From Microbacterium karelineae (lineage in GTDB: Bacteria > Actinomycetota > Actinomycetes > Actinomycetales > Microbacteriaceae), in NCBI RefSeq assembly GCF_009745985.1, contig NZ_WFIX01000171.1, forward strand, positions 62,001-126,000: a stretch of 64,000 nt of DNA, written 5' to 3'. Below are positions 8,280 through 17,398 of this stretch, in pieces. The stretch's first letter is position 1; the number at the start of each line of letters is the position of its first letter. The notes under the pieces are model-generated. The model did not search any database. It saw only the letters and a list, made by a program, of their open reading frames with translations, and was not told the origin of the DNA. A program made the position numbers and the translations under genes.

Positions 8280-9496
8280 GCGCCCGCCCCCGCCAGGATG
8301 GTCTCGCCGATGAACCCGCCCTCATCGCATCCCGGCGGGAGAGCGAATACGGCGGATCCTATCGGCGTCGTCCACTCGTTGAGGAGGTCGATCTCGTCGA
8401 GTCGTCGCTGGATGGGGGTGAACTGCCGCGCAACATCGGCCTGATAGGACGCGAAGAGCAGCCCCGCGTCGTCGTCTTCGTAGTTGTAGGCGCGCCGGAA
8501 GATCCGCTCGCTCCCGTCGCCGCGCGCGCGGCGCATGTGGGCGAAGGTGGGGATCACGGGGAATCCGATGGCCGAGGTCGCCCCGAAGTCGGGCTCGTCG
8601 AACTCGTCGGATCCCGTGAGCGGGGCGCCGTTCGACAGCGTGCGCCCGACGGACGCCTCGCGGCCCGGCCGGTCGAGCTCGTCCCACTTATCGAGGTTCA
8701 TCCGGATCCGCCGCAGCACGAGACTCGTGCCGCCGGCCAGCCAGCCGTCATCGCTCCACACGACCCCATCGAAGTCATCCGTCCCCGGCACGGGATTGAC
8801 CGTGCCGTCGACCTGACCGAACAGATTGCGCTGCGTGGATCCCGGCCGAACCGTACCGCGGGCGCGGCGGAATCCGCGCTGCGTCCAGCGGACGGTGGCG
8901 AACGAGCGCGCGTCCTTCAGCAGCATGCGCGACGCGTGCGCCAGGGTCATGGCGTCGTCGCTCGCGACCTGCAGCAGCAGGTCACCGTCCGAGAACTCGG
9001 GGCGCAGGCGATCGATCTCGAAGGCGGGCAGCGGGCCGAGCCAGTCGGGGGCGCGGCCTCCCGCCCGCTCGACGAGTCGCGGGCCGAAGCCGAAGGTGAC
9101 CGTGAGGCGCGCGGGATGCTCCGCGAGCTCCGGCTCGGAGTCGGCGAGCGCCGCCTCGCCCTGTGTGAGGCGCGCGGCGTCGTCGGTGAGGATCCGCATG
9201 AGGCGCGCGAGCTCGTCCCGCCCGACTCCGTCCCGCAGATCGAGCGCGACGAATGCACCATGCGCCTGCGGCTCGGTGGCGATGCCCGCCTGGTGCGCGC
9301 CGTGGAACGCGACCGTCTGCGCTCTCGTCCCCTCGTCCCCCGCGGAGACGGGCGCGTCGTCGCGTGTGCGCAGTGCGGCGTCGATCCCGACCGCCGCGGC
9401 GGCGCCGATGCCGGCGACGGCTCCCCCGAGGAGGAACTGCCGACGGCTCGGACCACCCGCGGAGCGGCGACGGGCGCCGTCTTCGCGCGCCGTCAT
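8276..9496 (-). CDS. Tat-exported Dyp-type haem peroxidase (EfeB-like)
   Basis: A 406-residue dye-decolourising peroxidase. The N-terminus has a twin-arginine signal, with RRQFLLGGAVAGIGAAAAVG at residues 18-37. The family signature GxxDG is present as GQVDGTVNP near residue 228, supplying the distal Asp. The probable proximal haem His lies in IPTFAHMRRARGDGSERIFRR near residue 320. Such enzymes use H2O2 with haem in the cell envelope. Homologues such as EfeB act in iron uptake, but no EfeU/EfeO gene is visible. It overlaps the PCu(A)C gene upstream and the PepSY gene downstream by four bases each, so the three are translationally coupled. Confidence 0.92.
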   Translation of the reverse strand: MTAREDGARRRSAGGPSRRQFLLGGAVAGIGAAAAVGIDAALRTRDDAPVSAGDEGTRAQTVAFHGAHQAGIATEPQAHGAFVALDLRDGVGRDELARLMRILTDDAARLTQGEAALADSEPELAEHPARLTVTFGFGPRLVERAGGRAPDWLGPLPAFEIDRLRPEFSDGDLLLQVASDDAMTLAHASRMLLKDARSFATVRWTQRGFRRARGTVRPGSTQRNLFGQVDGTVNPVPGTDDFDGVVWSDDGWLAGGTSLVLRRIRMNLDKWDELDRPGREASVGRTLSNGAPLTGSDEFDEPDFGATSAIGFPVIPTFAHMRRARGDGSERIFRRAYNYEDDDAGLLFASYQADVARQFTPIQRRLDEIDLLNEWTTPIGSAVFALPPGCDEGGFIGETILAGAGA

Positions 9497-10020
9497 CCGT
9501 GATCCATCTCGGAGTGATCGTGTCCGTCGCCATACTCCTCGTTCGCGCCCGAGTAGTCCTTCACGGGTGCGTCGAATGAGTAGGTCGAGTCGTCGTCGAA
9601 CGTGAGCGTGATCGACACCTCGTCCCCCGCCTCGAGCGGCCCCGTGAGGTCCATCAGCATGAGGTGGCTGCCGCCGGGCGCGAGTTCGAGGCCGGACCCC
9701 GCGGGGATGGCGAAGCCGCCGTCGATCTCCCGCATGAGCATCTCGCCCGTCTCGGATTCGACGGTCTCGTGCAACTCCATGCGGTCCGCGGCGTCCGTCG
9801 TGGCCGAGACGACCGTGGCGTCGGCGTCGCCGGAGTTGAAGAGCAGGCCGAACCCGGCGCTCATCCCCTCGTCGGCGGCCTTGATCCAGGCGTCCTCGAT
9901 CCAGACGTCGTCGCCGGCGGGGGTCGCGGCCGGCGCCTCGGATCCGGCGCAGGCCGCGAGGCTGAGCCCGCCGAGGAGCAGAGCGGCGAGGGCGGTGGTG
10001 CGTGTGACTGTGGTGTTCAT
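9493..10020 (-). CDS. Periplasmic-type copper chaperone PCu(A)C lipoprotein
   Basis: A 175-residue exported protein. A signal peptide with a lipobox (LLGGLSLAACAGS, Cys about residue 25) is followed by a PCu(A)C domain. The Cu(I)-binding pattern H-(M)x10-M-x-H-x-M is degenerate but recognisable: MELHETVESETGEMLMREID, then SGLELAPGGSHLMLMDL. The acidic C-terminus ends in GDGHDHSEMDHG, a second likely metal-binding tail. PCu(A)C proteins deliver copper to extracytoplasmic cuproproteins. It is preceded by CopC after 13 bp and overlaps the Dyp gene, which supports a copper-related operon. Confidence 0.92.
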   Translation of the reverse strand: MNTTVTRTTALAALLLGGLSLAACAGSEAPAATPAGDDVWIEDAWIKAADEGMSAGFGLLFNSGDADATVVSATTDAADRMELHETVESETGEMLMREIDGGFAIPAGSGLELAPGGSHLMLMDLTGPLEAGDEVSITLTFDDDSTYSFDAPVKDYSGANEEYGDGHDHSEMDHG

Positions 10021-10033
10021 CGTGGTGTTCCTG

Positions 10034-10615
10034 TCAGGAGTCCTGCGGCGCGTCGGACGCGCCGCGCGACGCCGAGCGGCGCCGCAGAAGCTGGATGGTG
10101 ACGAAGAGGCCGCCGGCGGCGACCGCCCCTCCGAGTGCGACGAGCACGATCCGCCCGTCGCCGGTGTCGGCCGACTGCTCGCCGCCTGCGGGCGCCGCCG
10201 TCTCGTCGGCCGGGCCGACATACGGATCCTCATCGCCGATCGTGAACGGGACCGTCCCCGTGATGGGGTGTCCGTCCTCCGAGACGACCTGCCAGCGGAC
10301 CTGGTATCCGGCTTCCGGCATGTCGCCCGCGAGCGGTGCGGTGAGGGTGCCGCCGTCGATGCGGACCTCGCCCGTCGCCCAGTCGTGTCCGTCGTCGTCG
10401 ACGACGAGCACGACAGCGGCGTTCTGTCCGTCGCCGAGGGTCAGCAGCTCCCCCGAGTAGATGAGGGTGATCTCGTCAGGTGCCTCCTCCAGGCGCTCCC
10501 CGCTGGAGGGGCTGCTGTCGAGGAGGCGGTCGTGAGCGGACGCGGGCGCGGCCATCGCGAGGATGGCGGCGAGCACCGCGACGACGCCCACGACGGATCG
10601 GATGATCCATCGCAT
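10034..10615 (-). CDS. CopC-domain copper-binding protein
   Basis: A 193-residue exported protein. A signal peptide ends near ASAHD, giving a mature N-terminus starting with His, as required for Cu(II) binding by CopC. The domain continues with RLLDSSPSSGERLEEAPDEI, the standard CopC opening, and ends with EDGHPITGTVPFTIGDEDP, carrying the second conserved His. A C-terminal membrane anchor (IVLVALGGAVAAGGLFVTIQ) followed by arginines tethers it to the membrane. It starts at ATG 10615, with AAGGA about 10 bases upstream. It heads the run into PCu(A)C, Dyp and PepSY genes. Confidence 0.93.
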   Translation of the reverse strand: MRWIIRSVVGVVAVLAAILAMAAPASAHDRLLDSSPSSGERLEEAPDEITLIYSGELLTLGDGQNAAVVLVVDDDGHDWATGEVRIDGGTLTAPLAGDMPEAGYQVRWQVVSEDGHPITGTVPFTIGDEDPYVGPADETAAPAGGEQSADTGDGRIVLVALGGAVAAGGLFVTIQLLRRRSASRGASDAPQDS

Positions 10616-10770
10616 GGGTGTGTCCTTGCCCTTCTCATGGCGCGCAGGGCGCGCCTCGTCTGATCGCGCGCGCGGCAGAGCCGCGGTCGCACGCGTCGTG
10701 CACCGCGCGCGGCCAGGAGTGCCCGGCGCGGCGTCATCGCGCACGGCGGGATGGCCGTGCGCGGCGGGGA

Positions 10771-11352
10771 TCAGATCGAGAGAGCGGGAGGTCCGCGTCG
10801 CCGGACGGCGGCGAGGATCACCTGGTCCGGGCGGGTGTCGCGGACGAGCGGCAGCGCGGGCAGGCAGAGCCGGTCGACCTCGACGGGCGGGGTCACGAGG
10901 GCGCGCACGCGGCGCGCGAGGACCCGGACGATGTCGCGCATCAGCGCGAGGCCGCGCCGCACCTCGCGCTCGCCGCGATGCAGGATCGCGACCGTGACGA
11001 GGGCGGCGATCGCGTGGCTCACCCACATCGTCGCGTCGGCCGCGACGGCCGTGTCGGCAGACGCCGTGACGGCCGGCAGAACGATCGCGCCGTGCTGATG
11101 GCCCGTCGCCGCGGCGCCCGCCGTGTCGACGGTTCCGAGGACGAAGAGCACATGGAACAGCATCTGGCTGATCGCGACCGAGATCGCCAGGCGCCAGATC
11201 GACAGGGTGCGGCCCGCGAGCAGCGTGCAGGCCGCGAGCGAGAGGATCGCCGGGACGAGGATCCCGAGCACGCCGGGGACGGCCCCGCCGCCGGCGACGT
11301 GCGAGAGCAGTGCGACGAACGTCGCGACGGACGACGCCACGACACCACGCAT
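10771..11352 (-). CDS. Multi-pass membrane protein of unknown function
   Basis: A 193-residue protein with about five hydrophobic segments, including SVATFVALLSHVAGGG, VLGILVPAILSLAACTLL, LAISVAISQMLFHVLFVLG and WVSHAIAALVTVAILH. A loop between helices 3 and 4 contains GHQHGA. The cytoplasmic C-terminus is strongly basic, with many arginines. I chose ATG 11352; longer frames have no support. It lies 155 bp upstream of copC on the same strand. Similar membrane proteins are often found beside CopC/PCu(A)C genes in actinobacteria, so a link to copper handling is plausible but unproven. The 155-bp gap holds nothing I can identify. Confidence 0.65.
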   Translation of the reverse strand: MRGVVASSVATFVALLSHVAGGGAVPGVLGILVPAILSLAACTLLAGRTLSIWRLAISVAISQMLFHVLFVLGTVDTAGAAATGHQHGAIVLPAVTASADTAVAADATMWVSHAIAALVTVAILHRGEREVRRGLALMRDIVRVLARRVRALVTPPVEVDRLCLPALPLVRDTRPDQVILAAVRRRGPPALSI

Positions 11353-11425
11353 GACGTGAACGCGGCGAGACCTCTGCACGTGCGTATTCTCGCACGGCCG
11401 CCGATGCGCCCCTGCCCTGCCCTGC

Positions 11426-11514
11426 CCCAACACAATGCAGTCGATCCGGGCCGGATCCGGCCGAAACGGGACCAGATCCGCCGGATCCCTCCGAATCGAC
11501 TGCGTCGTGTTGGG
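11426..11514. repeat. Palindromic element family A, copy 3
   Basis: Arms CCCCAACACAATGCAGTCGA (from 11426) and the complementary right arm (11493-11514) pair with two mismatches (AAT opposite GAC-type right-arm bases). The outer C/G run extends the stem. It lies upstream of the membrane-protein gene and 11 bp from the rhamnosidase stop. The core contains two GGATCC hexamers. Confidence 0.88.
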
Positions 11515-11525
11515 GCGGAGGCTGC

Positions 11526-14126
11526 TCAGGCGTCGAACATCGCGAGCGGGCGGACTGGCTCGTCCGCCGCGAAGCGGCAGGCGAAGCGGTGCGTGCCTGA
11601 GGCGACCTCGACCGGAGCCGAATCGTCGGGCAGCAGGACCTCGGCGGTCGTCGACGGCGGTACGGTCACCTCGAGCGCGAAGTCCTCGCCGTCGAGCGTC
11701 CAGCTGACGGCTGCGCGACCGTATGGCGTCTCATGCGACGCGCGCGCCCACTCGAGGTGCGGTGACGGCAGCGGAGCGACCCGCAGGCGCCGGTAGCCCG
11801 GCTCGGCGGGCGCGAGCCCCGCGACGCGGCGATGCAGGAAGTCGGCGACGGCGCCCAGAGCATAGTGGTTGAACGAGGTCATCTCGCCGGGGTTGATGGA
11901 TCCGTCGGGCAGCATCGAGTTCCACCGCTCCCACACCGTCGTCGCGCCCATCGTCACGGCGTACAGCCACGACGGGCACTCCTTCTGCATGAGCAGCTCC
12001 CACGCCGTCGCGCCGCTTCCGGTGTCGGCGAGCGCGTCGGCGACGTGCGGCGTGCCGAGGAAGCCGGATCCGATGCGGTAGTCGTCCGCGACGACCTGCC
12101 GCGCGAGGAGGTCGCCGGCGTGCGCGCGCTGCGCGTCGTCCAGGAGCCCGAAGCGGATCGCGAGCGCGTACGCCGTCTGCGACGGGAACGCCGCGCGTCC
12201 CGTCGGCGTGACGTACTCCTCGCGGAAGCGTCGCGCAGCCCTCTCGAGGAGCGTCGCGTACCTCTCCTGCGCATCCGTCTCGCCCAGGACCGCGGCGGTG
12301 TCGCGCATGATCCGGGCCGTCTGCGCGAGGTAGGCGACCGCGACGGGCTGCCAGGGCAGGCGCGCCGCCCAGGGCTGATCGTCCGGCGCCGCGGAGTCGA
12401 GCCAGTCGCCGAGCGCGAAACCTCCCTCGAACGCGAGATCCTCCCCGCCGCGCGCCGCGAAGCGGTCGGTCCAGGCGGTCATCGACGCCCACTGTCGGCT
12501 CAGGATCCCCGCATCACCCGTGCGCTCGTAGAGCGTCCACGGCACGATCGTCGCGGCATCGCCCCATCCCGCCTCGGCGCCGAGCGGCGGCAGCACATCC
12601 GAGGCGCGGAAGTCGGGAACGAAGAGCGGCACGGTGCCGTCGTCCCGCTGGTCGGCCTCGAGGTCGCGCAGCCAGCCGCCGAGCATCCCGGAGGTGTCGT
12701 AGAGGAACGAGGCGGTCGGGGCGAACACCGCGAGATCGCCCGTCCAGCCGAGCCGCTCGTCGCGCTGCGGGCAGTCGGTCGGCACGTCGAGGAAGTTGCC
12801 GCGCATCCCCCACACGACGTTCTCGTGCAGGCGCGAGAGGAGCGGATCCGACGCCTCGAAGGCGCCGAGGCGCCGCATGTCCGTGTGGGTGACGACGGCC
12901 TCGAAGGCCGACGGCCCGACCTCGCCGGGCCATCCGTCGACCTCGACGTAGCGGAATCCGTGGAAGGTGAACTGCGGCTCGTATGCGAAGGCCTCGCCGG
13001 CCGAGACGAGCTCGTCGGTCGCGCGGGCGGCGCGCAGGGGGCGCGTGCCGAGCTCGCCGTTCTCGAGCACCTCGGCGTGGCGCAGGGTGACGACGGATCC
13101 CGGATCCATCGCCGGCACGCTCACCCGCACGCGGCCCACGAGGTTCTGCCCGAAGTCGAGCACCGCGCGGCCCGACGGGGTGCGGATCACCTCGGCCACC
13201 GCGAGGGTCTCGGTGCGGCGCACGGGCGGCCCGTCGGGGTGCACGAGAGTGCGCGCATCGAACGGCACCGCCGTCGCGGCGCTCCAGTCCGAGTCGTCGA
13301 AGCCCGGCTCGTCCCAGCCTGCGATCGCGCGGCGGGCGTCGTAGGTCTCGCCCATATAGAGATCGGCGCGGGTGACGGGCCCGAGCGTCGACCGCCAGGA
13401 TCCGTCCGTTCCGCGGACGACGACGGTGCCGTCGTCGAGGGTCGCCTCGAGCTGCACCAGCGCGGCTGTGGCGTCGCCGTAGATCGCGCGCTTGCCGCCG
13501 AAGCCGAGGTAGCCGCGGAACCAGCCGTCGGCGAGGTGCACCCCGATGGCGTTGGCGCCCGACCTCACCTGCGAGGTGACGTCCCAGGTGCGGAACCGCA
13601 GGCGCTTCTCATACGTCGTCCACCCCGGGTGCAGCACGTCGTCGCCGACGGCGGATCCGTTGAGCGTGAGGGTCATCACGCCGTGCGCCGTCGCGCGGAT
13701 CCGCGCCGAGACGACGCCGTCCGGCAGGTCGACCTCGCCGCGCAGGAGCGCGGCGGGCTCGCCGCCCTCGCCGACCTCGGGCAGGATCGGCGCGACGAGC
13801 GACGCCTCCCACAGCGCCGGATCCAGCAGCCCCGCCTCGATCGCGAGGGGCGTGCTCCAGTCGCTCGCGGATCCGTCCTCTCCCCACACCCGCACGCGCA
13901 CCTCGCGGCGTTCGCGGCTCGCGAGGGGCGCGAACGGCCAGTCGACGAGCACCTGCTCGGCCGAGTCGACGCGGCCCGTCGTCTCCTCGCCCGAGGCCAG
14001 CTCGTACGCCGCCTGCCGCCAGCCGGGGATGTCGGTGCCGGTCACCCAGGACAGGCGCGGCGCTGCCTCGCCGATGCCGAGCGGCTCGGTGTGGTGCTCG
14101 GCGGACAGGCGGGTGATGGCGATCAT
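11526..14126 (-). CDS. Alpha-L-rhamnosidase, glycoside hydrolase family 78
   Basis: An 866-residue enzyme without a signal peptide, so probably intracellular. It removes terminal alpha-L-rhamnose from oligosaccharides. N-terminal beta-sandwich regions (starting ITRLSAEHHTEPLGIGEAAP) precede the (alpha/alpha)6 catalytic domain. The GH78 signature TDCPQRDERLGWTGDLAVFA near residue 450 contains conserved acidic residues; further matches are EMTSFNHYALGAVADFLHRR and a C-terminal sheet domain. The start at 14126 has GAGAGGA upstream. Two family B palindromes lie between it and the upstream esterase gene. With the GH1, esterase and ABC importer genes it suggests uptake and hydrolysis of rhamnose-containing plant oligosaccharides. 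Confidence 0.93.
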   Translation of the reverse strand: MIAITRLSAEHHTEPLGIGEAAPRLSWVTGTDIPGWRQAAYELASGEETTGRVDSAEQVLVDWPFAPLASRERREVRVRVWGEDGSASDWSTPLAIEAGLLDPALWEASLVAPILPEVGEGGEPAALLRGEVDLPDGVVSARIRATAHGVMTLTLNGSAVGDDVLHPGWTTYEKRLRFRTWDVTSQVRSGANAIGVHLADGWFRGYLGFGGKRAIYGDATAALVQLEATLDDGTVVVRGTDGSWRSTLGPVTRADLYMGETYDARRAIAGWDEPGFDDSDWSAATAVPFDARTLVHPDGPPVRRTETLAVAEVIRTPSGRAVLDFGQNLVGRVRVSVPAMDPGSVVTLRHAEVLENGELGTRPLRAARATDELVSAGEAFAYEPQFTFHGFRYVEVDGWPGEVGPSAFEAVVTHTDMRRLGAFEASDPLLSRLHENVVWGMRGNFLDVPTDCPQRDERLGWTGDLAVFAPTASFLYDTSGMLGGWLRDLEADQRDDGTVPLFVPDFRASDVLPPLGAEAGWGDAATIVPWTLYERTGDAGILSRQWASMTAWTDRFAARGGEDLAFEGGFALGDWLDSAAPDDQPWAARLPWQPVAVAYLAQTARIMRDTAAVLGETDAQERYATLLERAARRFREEYVTPTGRAAFPSQTAYALAIRFGLLDDAQRAHAGDLLARQVVADDYRIGSGFLGTPHVADALADTGSGATAWELLMQKECPSWLYAVTMGATTVWERWNSMLPDGSINPGEMTSFNHYALGAVADFLHRRVAGLAPAEPGYRRLRVAPLPSPHLEWARASHETPYGRAAVSWTLDGEDFALEVTVPPSTTAEVLLPDDSAPVEVASGTHRFACRFAADEPVRPLAMFDA

Positions 14127-14151
14127 CGGTGATCCTCTCGGAGGGGTCGGA

Positions 14152-14247
14152 TGCACAACGACGCCAATATTGAGTTGGCCGGGTGCCGGAGCCCCGTGTT
14201 TCCGCGGACGGCAGCAGAGCACACCACAGAATTGGCGTCGTTGTGCA
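14152..14247. repeat. Palindromic element family B, copy 2
   Basis: A perfect 17-bp inverted repeat, TGCACAACGACGCCAAT (14152-14168) and its complement (14231-14247), encloses a 62-bp core. The 305-bp gap between the esterase and rhamnosidase genes holds this copy, copy 3 and little else. Confidence 0.92.
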
Positions 14248-14323
14248 GATGGAGGTTCGGTGCCGGGTGGCCCGGAAGCAGGCGGCCGCTTGCGCCGGCA
14301 TCGGGCGGGCGACCGCTGCATCG

Positions 14324-14423
14324 GATGCACAACGACGCCAAATCTGGATCTGGCCTGGGGAGAAACCCCGGTTCTCCGCGGGCCGCGGCAGGCCGGGCCG
14401 CAGAATTGGCGTCGTTGTGCATC
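14324..14423. repeat. Palindromic element family B, copy 3
   Basis: A perfect 18-bp inverted repeat, GATGCACAACGACGCCAA (14324-14341) and its complement (14406-14423), encloses a 64-bp core. The core is related to that of copy 2 (shared GGCC, CCCCG and TCCGCGG blocks in the same order), so the two may be a duplication. Confidence 0.92.
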
Positions 14424-14431
14424 AAGGAAGG

Positions 14432-15349
14432 TCAGCGCTCCCAGTGGGAGAGCGCGGGGACGTCGAGGGCGAAGCGGGCCTCGAGCCACGACGCGGCCTG
14501 GCGGAGCCAGTCGGCGGGGCGCGGTTCGAGGTCGCCGTGGGAGCCGGCCGTCGCCTGCGTCGCGAGCGACAGCCCATGTCGGCCCTGCTCGTAGACGTGC
14601 AGCTCGTAGGGCACGCCGAGGTCGGCGAGGCGCGCGGCGAGCCTCATGCTGTGCCGCGCGGGGACGAGGGTGTCGCCCGCGGTGCTCCACAGGAACGACG
14701 GCGGCGTGCTCTCGTCGGCGATCAGCGCGGGGCTCGCCGCGATGAGGGCCTCCTGCGACGGCGCGCTCGTGCCGAGGTAGGCCGTGGCGATCGCCAGGCG
14801 CATCGTGCGCTCCCTGTCCGCCATCTCACCGGCGCGCTCGACGACGTCGACGTAGTCGGTCACCGCATAGGCCGCGATGAGCGCCGCGGGCCGCAGGCCC
14901 TCGCCGACCGCGTCCGTGATGACCGGCTTGTCCCAGTTCGTCGCGTACATCGCCGCATTGTGGCCGCCCGCCGAGAAGCCGCACACGGCGACCCTGTCGA
15001 CGTCGACCCGCCACTCCCCCGCACGCTCGCGGATCTCGCGCATCGCGAGCCCCACGTCGACGAGGGGGCGCGGGTACTGGGAGCGCTCGCGCGGCTCGAT
15101 CGGCTTCGACCAGTCGGACTCGCCGTACACCGAGTACCGCAGCACGAACGCGTGGTAGCCGAGCGAGGCGAACGCCATCGCGATGGGCTCGCCCTCGCGG
15201 TCGGAGCAGCTGAGGTACCCGCCGCCCGGCAGGATCAGCACGGCGGGGCGCGCGGCCCCGTCGAGCAGCTCGGCCGAGTCGTCGAGCACGTAGGTGGTCA
15301 GTGTGACGTCTTCGCGCCGGCCGCGCAGGGGGATCCGTTCGATCTTCAT
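14432..15349 (-). CDS. Alpha/beta-hydrolase, acetylesterase-like
   Basis: A 305-residue alpha/beta-hydrolase related to carbohydrate acetylesterases (BD-FAE/AXE group). The oxyanion region LILPGGGYLSCSDREGEP, the nucleophile elbow GFSAGGHNAA (Ser about residue 147), the Asp region WSTAGDTLVPARHS and the His in YEQGRHGLSLA complete the triad. No signal peptide is seen, so it likely removes acetyl groups from imported oligosaccharides. ATG 15349 is one base after the GH1 stop, so it is coupled to the GH1 gene and shares the operon with the ABC importer. Confidence 0.85.
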   Translation of the reverse strand: MKIERIPLRGRREDVTLTTYVLDDSAELLDGAARPAVLILPGGGYLSCSDREGEPIAMAFASLGYHAFVLRYSVYGESDWSKPIEPRERSQYPRPLVDVGLAMREIRERAGEWRVDVDRVAVCGFSAGGHNAAMYATNWDKPVITDAVGEGLRPAALIAAYAVTDYVDVVERAGEMADRERTMRLAIATAYLGTSAPSQEALIAASPALIADESTPPSFLWSTAGDTLVPARHSMRLAARLADLGVPYELHVYEQGRHGLSLATQATAGSHGDLEPRPADWLRQAASWLEARFALDVPALSHWER

Positions 15350-15350
15350 G

Positions 15351-16577
15351 TCACGAACGGTATCGTTTCACGGCGTCGGCATACACGCCCGCGCTCGGCT
15401 TCGGCGAGCGCGCGAACGTCTCGCGGTCGACCTCGACGAGGCCGAGCTTCGCGCGATATCCGAAGATCCACTCGAAGTTGTCCATGAGAGTCCAGTGGCA
15501 GTAGCCGAGGATCGGCGTGCCCCGCTCGGCCTCGAGCGCCAGCTCCGCGAGCGCCGCGGGGATGAAGTCGGCGCGCACGGCGTCGTCGTCGGTCTGGATC
15601 CCGTGCTCGCTCACGAGCACCGGCACTCCCGAGACCTCGTGCGCGTAGCGCGCGGCGCCCGCGACCGATGCGGGCGCGATGACGGTGCCCATGCCGTTGC
15701 GCGGCCCGTCGGGGAACACCTCGCCGTCCGGCCCGTGCCAGACCCGCTCGTAGTTCTGCACGCCGATGAAGTCGTCGCTGCGCGCCTCGCGCAGCCAGAA
15801 GTCGTACACCTGCTCGCGCTTCGCGTCGCGCCGCTCCTCGCCGCCCGCGAGCGCGACCTCGTCGCCGATCGCGATCGAGACCCCGACCGGCAGGTCGGCG
15901 CGGCGGGCCTTGATGGCCGCCTTGCCCGCGCGGTGGGCGCGCAGGAACCCGTCGCGCAGCTCGATCTGATCGGTCGCCGGGATGATGTTGGCCGCGTAGT
16001 ACCGCTCGGATCCGGCGTCGCGCGCGGCCGCGGCGAGCATCTCGCGCTTGGCCTGCTCGATCTCGGGCGGCATGTGGCCGATCGACTGCAGGACCTGCTC
16101 GAGGTTCGGCTCGTTGAGCGTGATGCCCGCGCCGATGCGGTCGCCGATGCGCGCCATGACGCGGTCGCAGTGGTCGGCGAACAGCTCGGGCGCGTCGGCG
16201 CCGATCCAGGATCCCGACGCCGCGAACCAGTGCGGAGCCGCGAAGTGGCAGAACGTGATGAGCGGCGCGATGCCCCGCTCGAGCGCCCCGTCGACGACCT
16301 GCTCGTAGTGGTCGAGCGCCGCGGTGTCGACGGATCCGCGGGACGGCTCGATCCGCGCCCACTCGACGCTGAAGCGGTAGGCGTTCAGCCCCATGTCGCG
16401 GATGATGTCGAGGTCGGTCTCCCACAGGTCGTATGCGCGGCACGCGGGTCCGCTCGGCTCGCGGAAGATCGTCGGCTCGGTGTGCTCGAGCGTCCAGATG
16501 TCGCTGTGGATGTTGTCGCCCTCGTTCTGGTGACCGGCGCTGGCCACGCCCCAGTAGAAGTCGGTCGGGAAGCTCAT
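15351..16577 (-). CDS. Glycoside hydrolase family 1 enzyme
   Basis: A 408-residue GH1 enzyme starting with the family hallmark FPTDFYWGVASAGHQNEG. The acid/base Glu lies in ITLNEPNLEQV near residue 155, and the nucleophile Glu in VLVSEHGIQTDDD near residue 325, where most family members have TENG. The sequence ends the barrel with GYCHWTLMDNFEWIFGY. It is somewhat shorter than typical beta-glucosidases (about 440-480). It lacks a signal peptide. The start overlaps the stop of the upstream ABC ATPase gene by four bases. Substrate is not determined; beta-glucosidase, galactosidase or rhamnogalacturonan-derived disaccharides are possible. Confidence 0.88.
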   Translation of the reverse strand: MSFPTDFYWGVASAGHQNEGDNIHSDIWTLEHTEPTIFREPSGPACRAYDLWETDLDIIRDMGLNAYRFSVEWARIEPSRGSVDTAALDHYEQVVDGALERGIAPLITFCHFAAPHWFAASGSWIGADAPELFADHCDRVMARIGDRIGAGITLNEPNLEQVLQSIGHMPPEIEQAKREMLAAAARDAGSERYYAANIIPATDQIELRDGFLRAHRAGKAAIKARRADLPVGVSIAIGDEVALAGGEERRDAKREQVYDFWLREARSDDFIGVQNYERVWHGPDGEVFPDGPRNGMGTVIAPASVAGAARYAHEVSGVPVLVSEHGIQTDDDAVRADFIPAALAELALEAERGTPILGYCHWTLMDNFEWIFGYRAKLGLVEVDRETFARSPKPSAGVYADAVKRYRS

Positions 16578-17398
16578 TTCTCTCCTTGAAGTGCCCTGCG
16601 CTCGGCTCGGCGCTTCTCCTGTGCCACGGGGTCGGGCACGGGAGACGACAGCAGCAGTCGCTGCGTGTAGGGGTGGTCGGGGTGGGACGTCACGGCGTCG
16701 CCGTCGCCGAATTCGACGATCTCACCGCGGCGCATGACGGCGACGCGGTGCGCCATCTCGCGCACCACGGCGAGGTCGTGCGAGACGAAGAGGTAGGCGA
16801 CGCCGGTGCGCTCCTGGATCTCGAGGAACAGCTCGAGCACGCGCGCCTGCGTCGACAGGTCGAGCGCCGAGACGGGCTCGTCGGCGACGATGAGCTTCGG
16901 ATCCAGCGCGAGGGCGCGCGCGATCGCGACGCGCTGCCGCTGCCCGCCGGAGAAGTCGCGCGGCCGCCGCGTGATCGCGTCGCCCGGCAGCTGCACGACG
17001 TCGAGCAGCTCGCGCACGCGCGTCGTCGCCTCGGCCTTCGGCGTCCTCCGCGCGATGAGGGGCTCCGTGAGGATGTCGCCGATCGTCATGGTCGGATCCA
17101 GAGACGAGTACGGATCCTGGAAGACGACCTGCAGGTCGCGCGTCAGCTCGCGGCGCCGCGCGGGCGTCGGGTGGCTGATGTCCTCGCCCGCGTAGGTGAT
17201 GGTTCCGGAGGTGACGGGCGCGAGCCCGAGGATCGCGCGGCCGATCGTCGACTTGCCGGATCCGGATTCGCCGACGAGGCCGACGGTCTCGCCCGCGCGG
17301 ATGTCGAGCGAGACGCCGTTCACGGCGCGGAAGGGCTTCGCGCGGAATCCGCGCCCGGGGTATTCGACGACGAGGTCGTCGACGGTGAGGAGGCTCAT
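16574..17398 (-). CDS. Oligopeptide/dipeptide-type ABC transporter ATPase (OppF/DppF-like)
   Basis: A 274-residue ABC ATPase with Walker [10 protein letters not shown] (about residue 42), Q-loop [18 protein letters not shown], signature [19 protein letters not shown] and Walker [13 protein letters not shown]. The C-terminus has the extra [14 protein letters not shown] segment found in OppD/OppF-type ATPases. It energises the importer together with the fused permease-ATPase encoded next. The gene overlaps both neighbours by four bases. In this locus the importer is probably used for plant oligosaccharides, because it is flanked by GH78, GH1 and esterase genes; the substrate is inferred. Confidence 0.93.
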   Translation of the reverse strand: MSLLTVDDLVVEYPGRGFRAKPFRAVNGVSLDIRAGETVGLVGESGSGKSTIGRAILGLAPVTSGTITYAGEDISHPTPARRRELTRDLQVVFQDPYSSLDPTMTIGDILTEPLIARRTPKAEATTRVRELLDVVQLPGDAITRRPRDFSGGQRQRVAIARALALDPKLIVADEPVSALDLSTQARVLELFLEIQERTGVAYLFVSHDLAVVREMAHRVAVMRRGEIVEFGDGDAVTSHPDHPYTQRLLLSSPVPDPVAQEKRRAERRALQGEK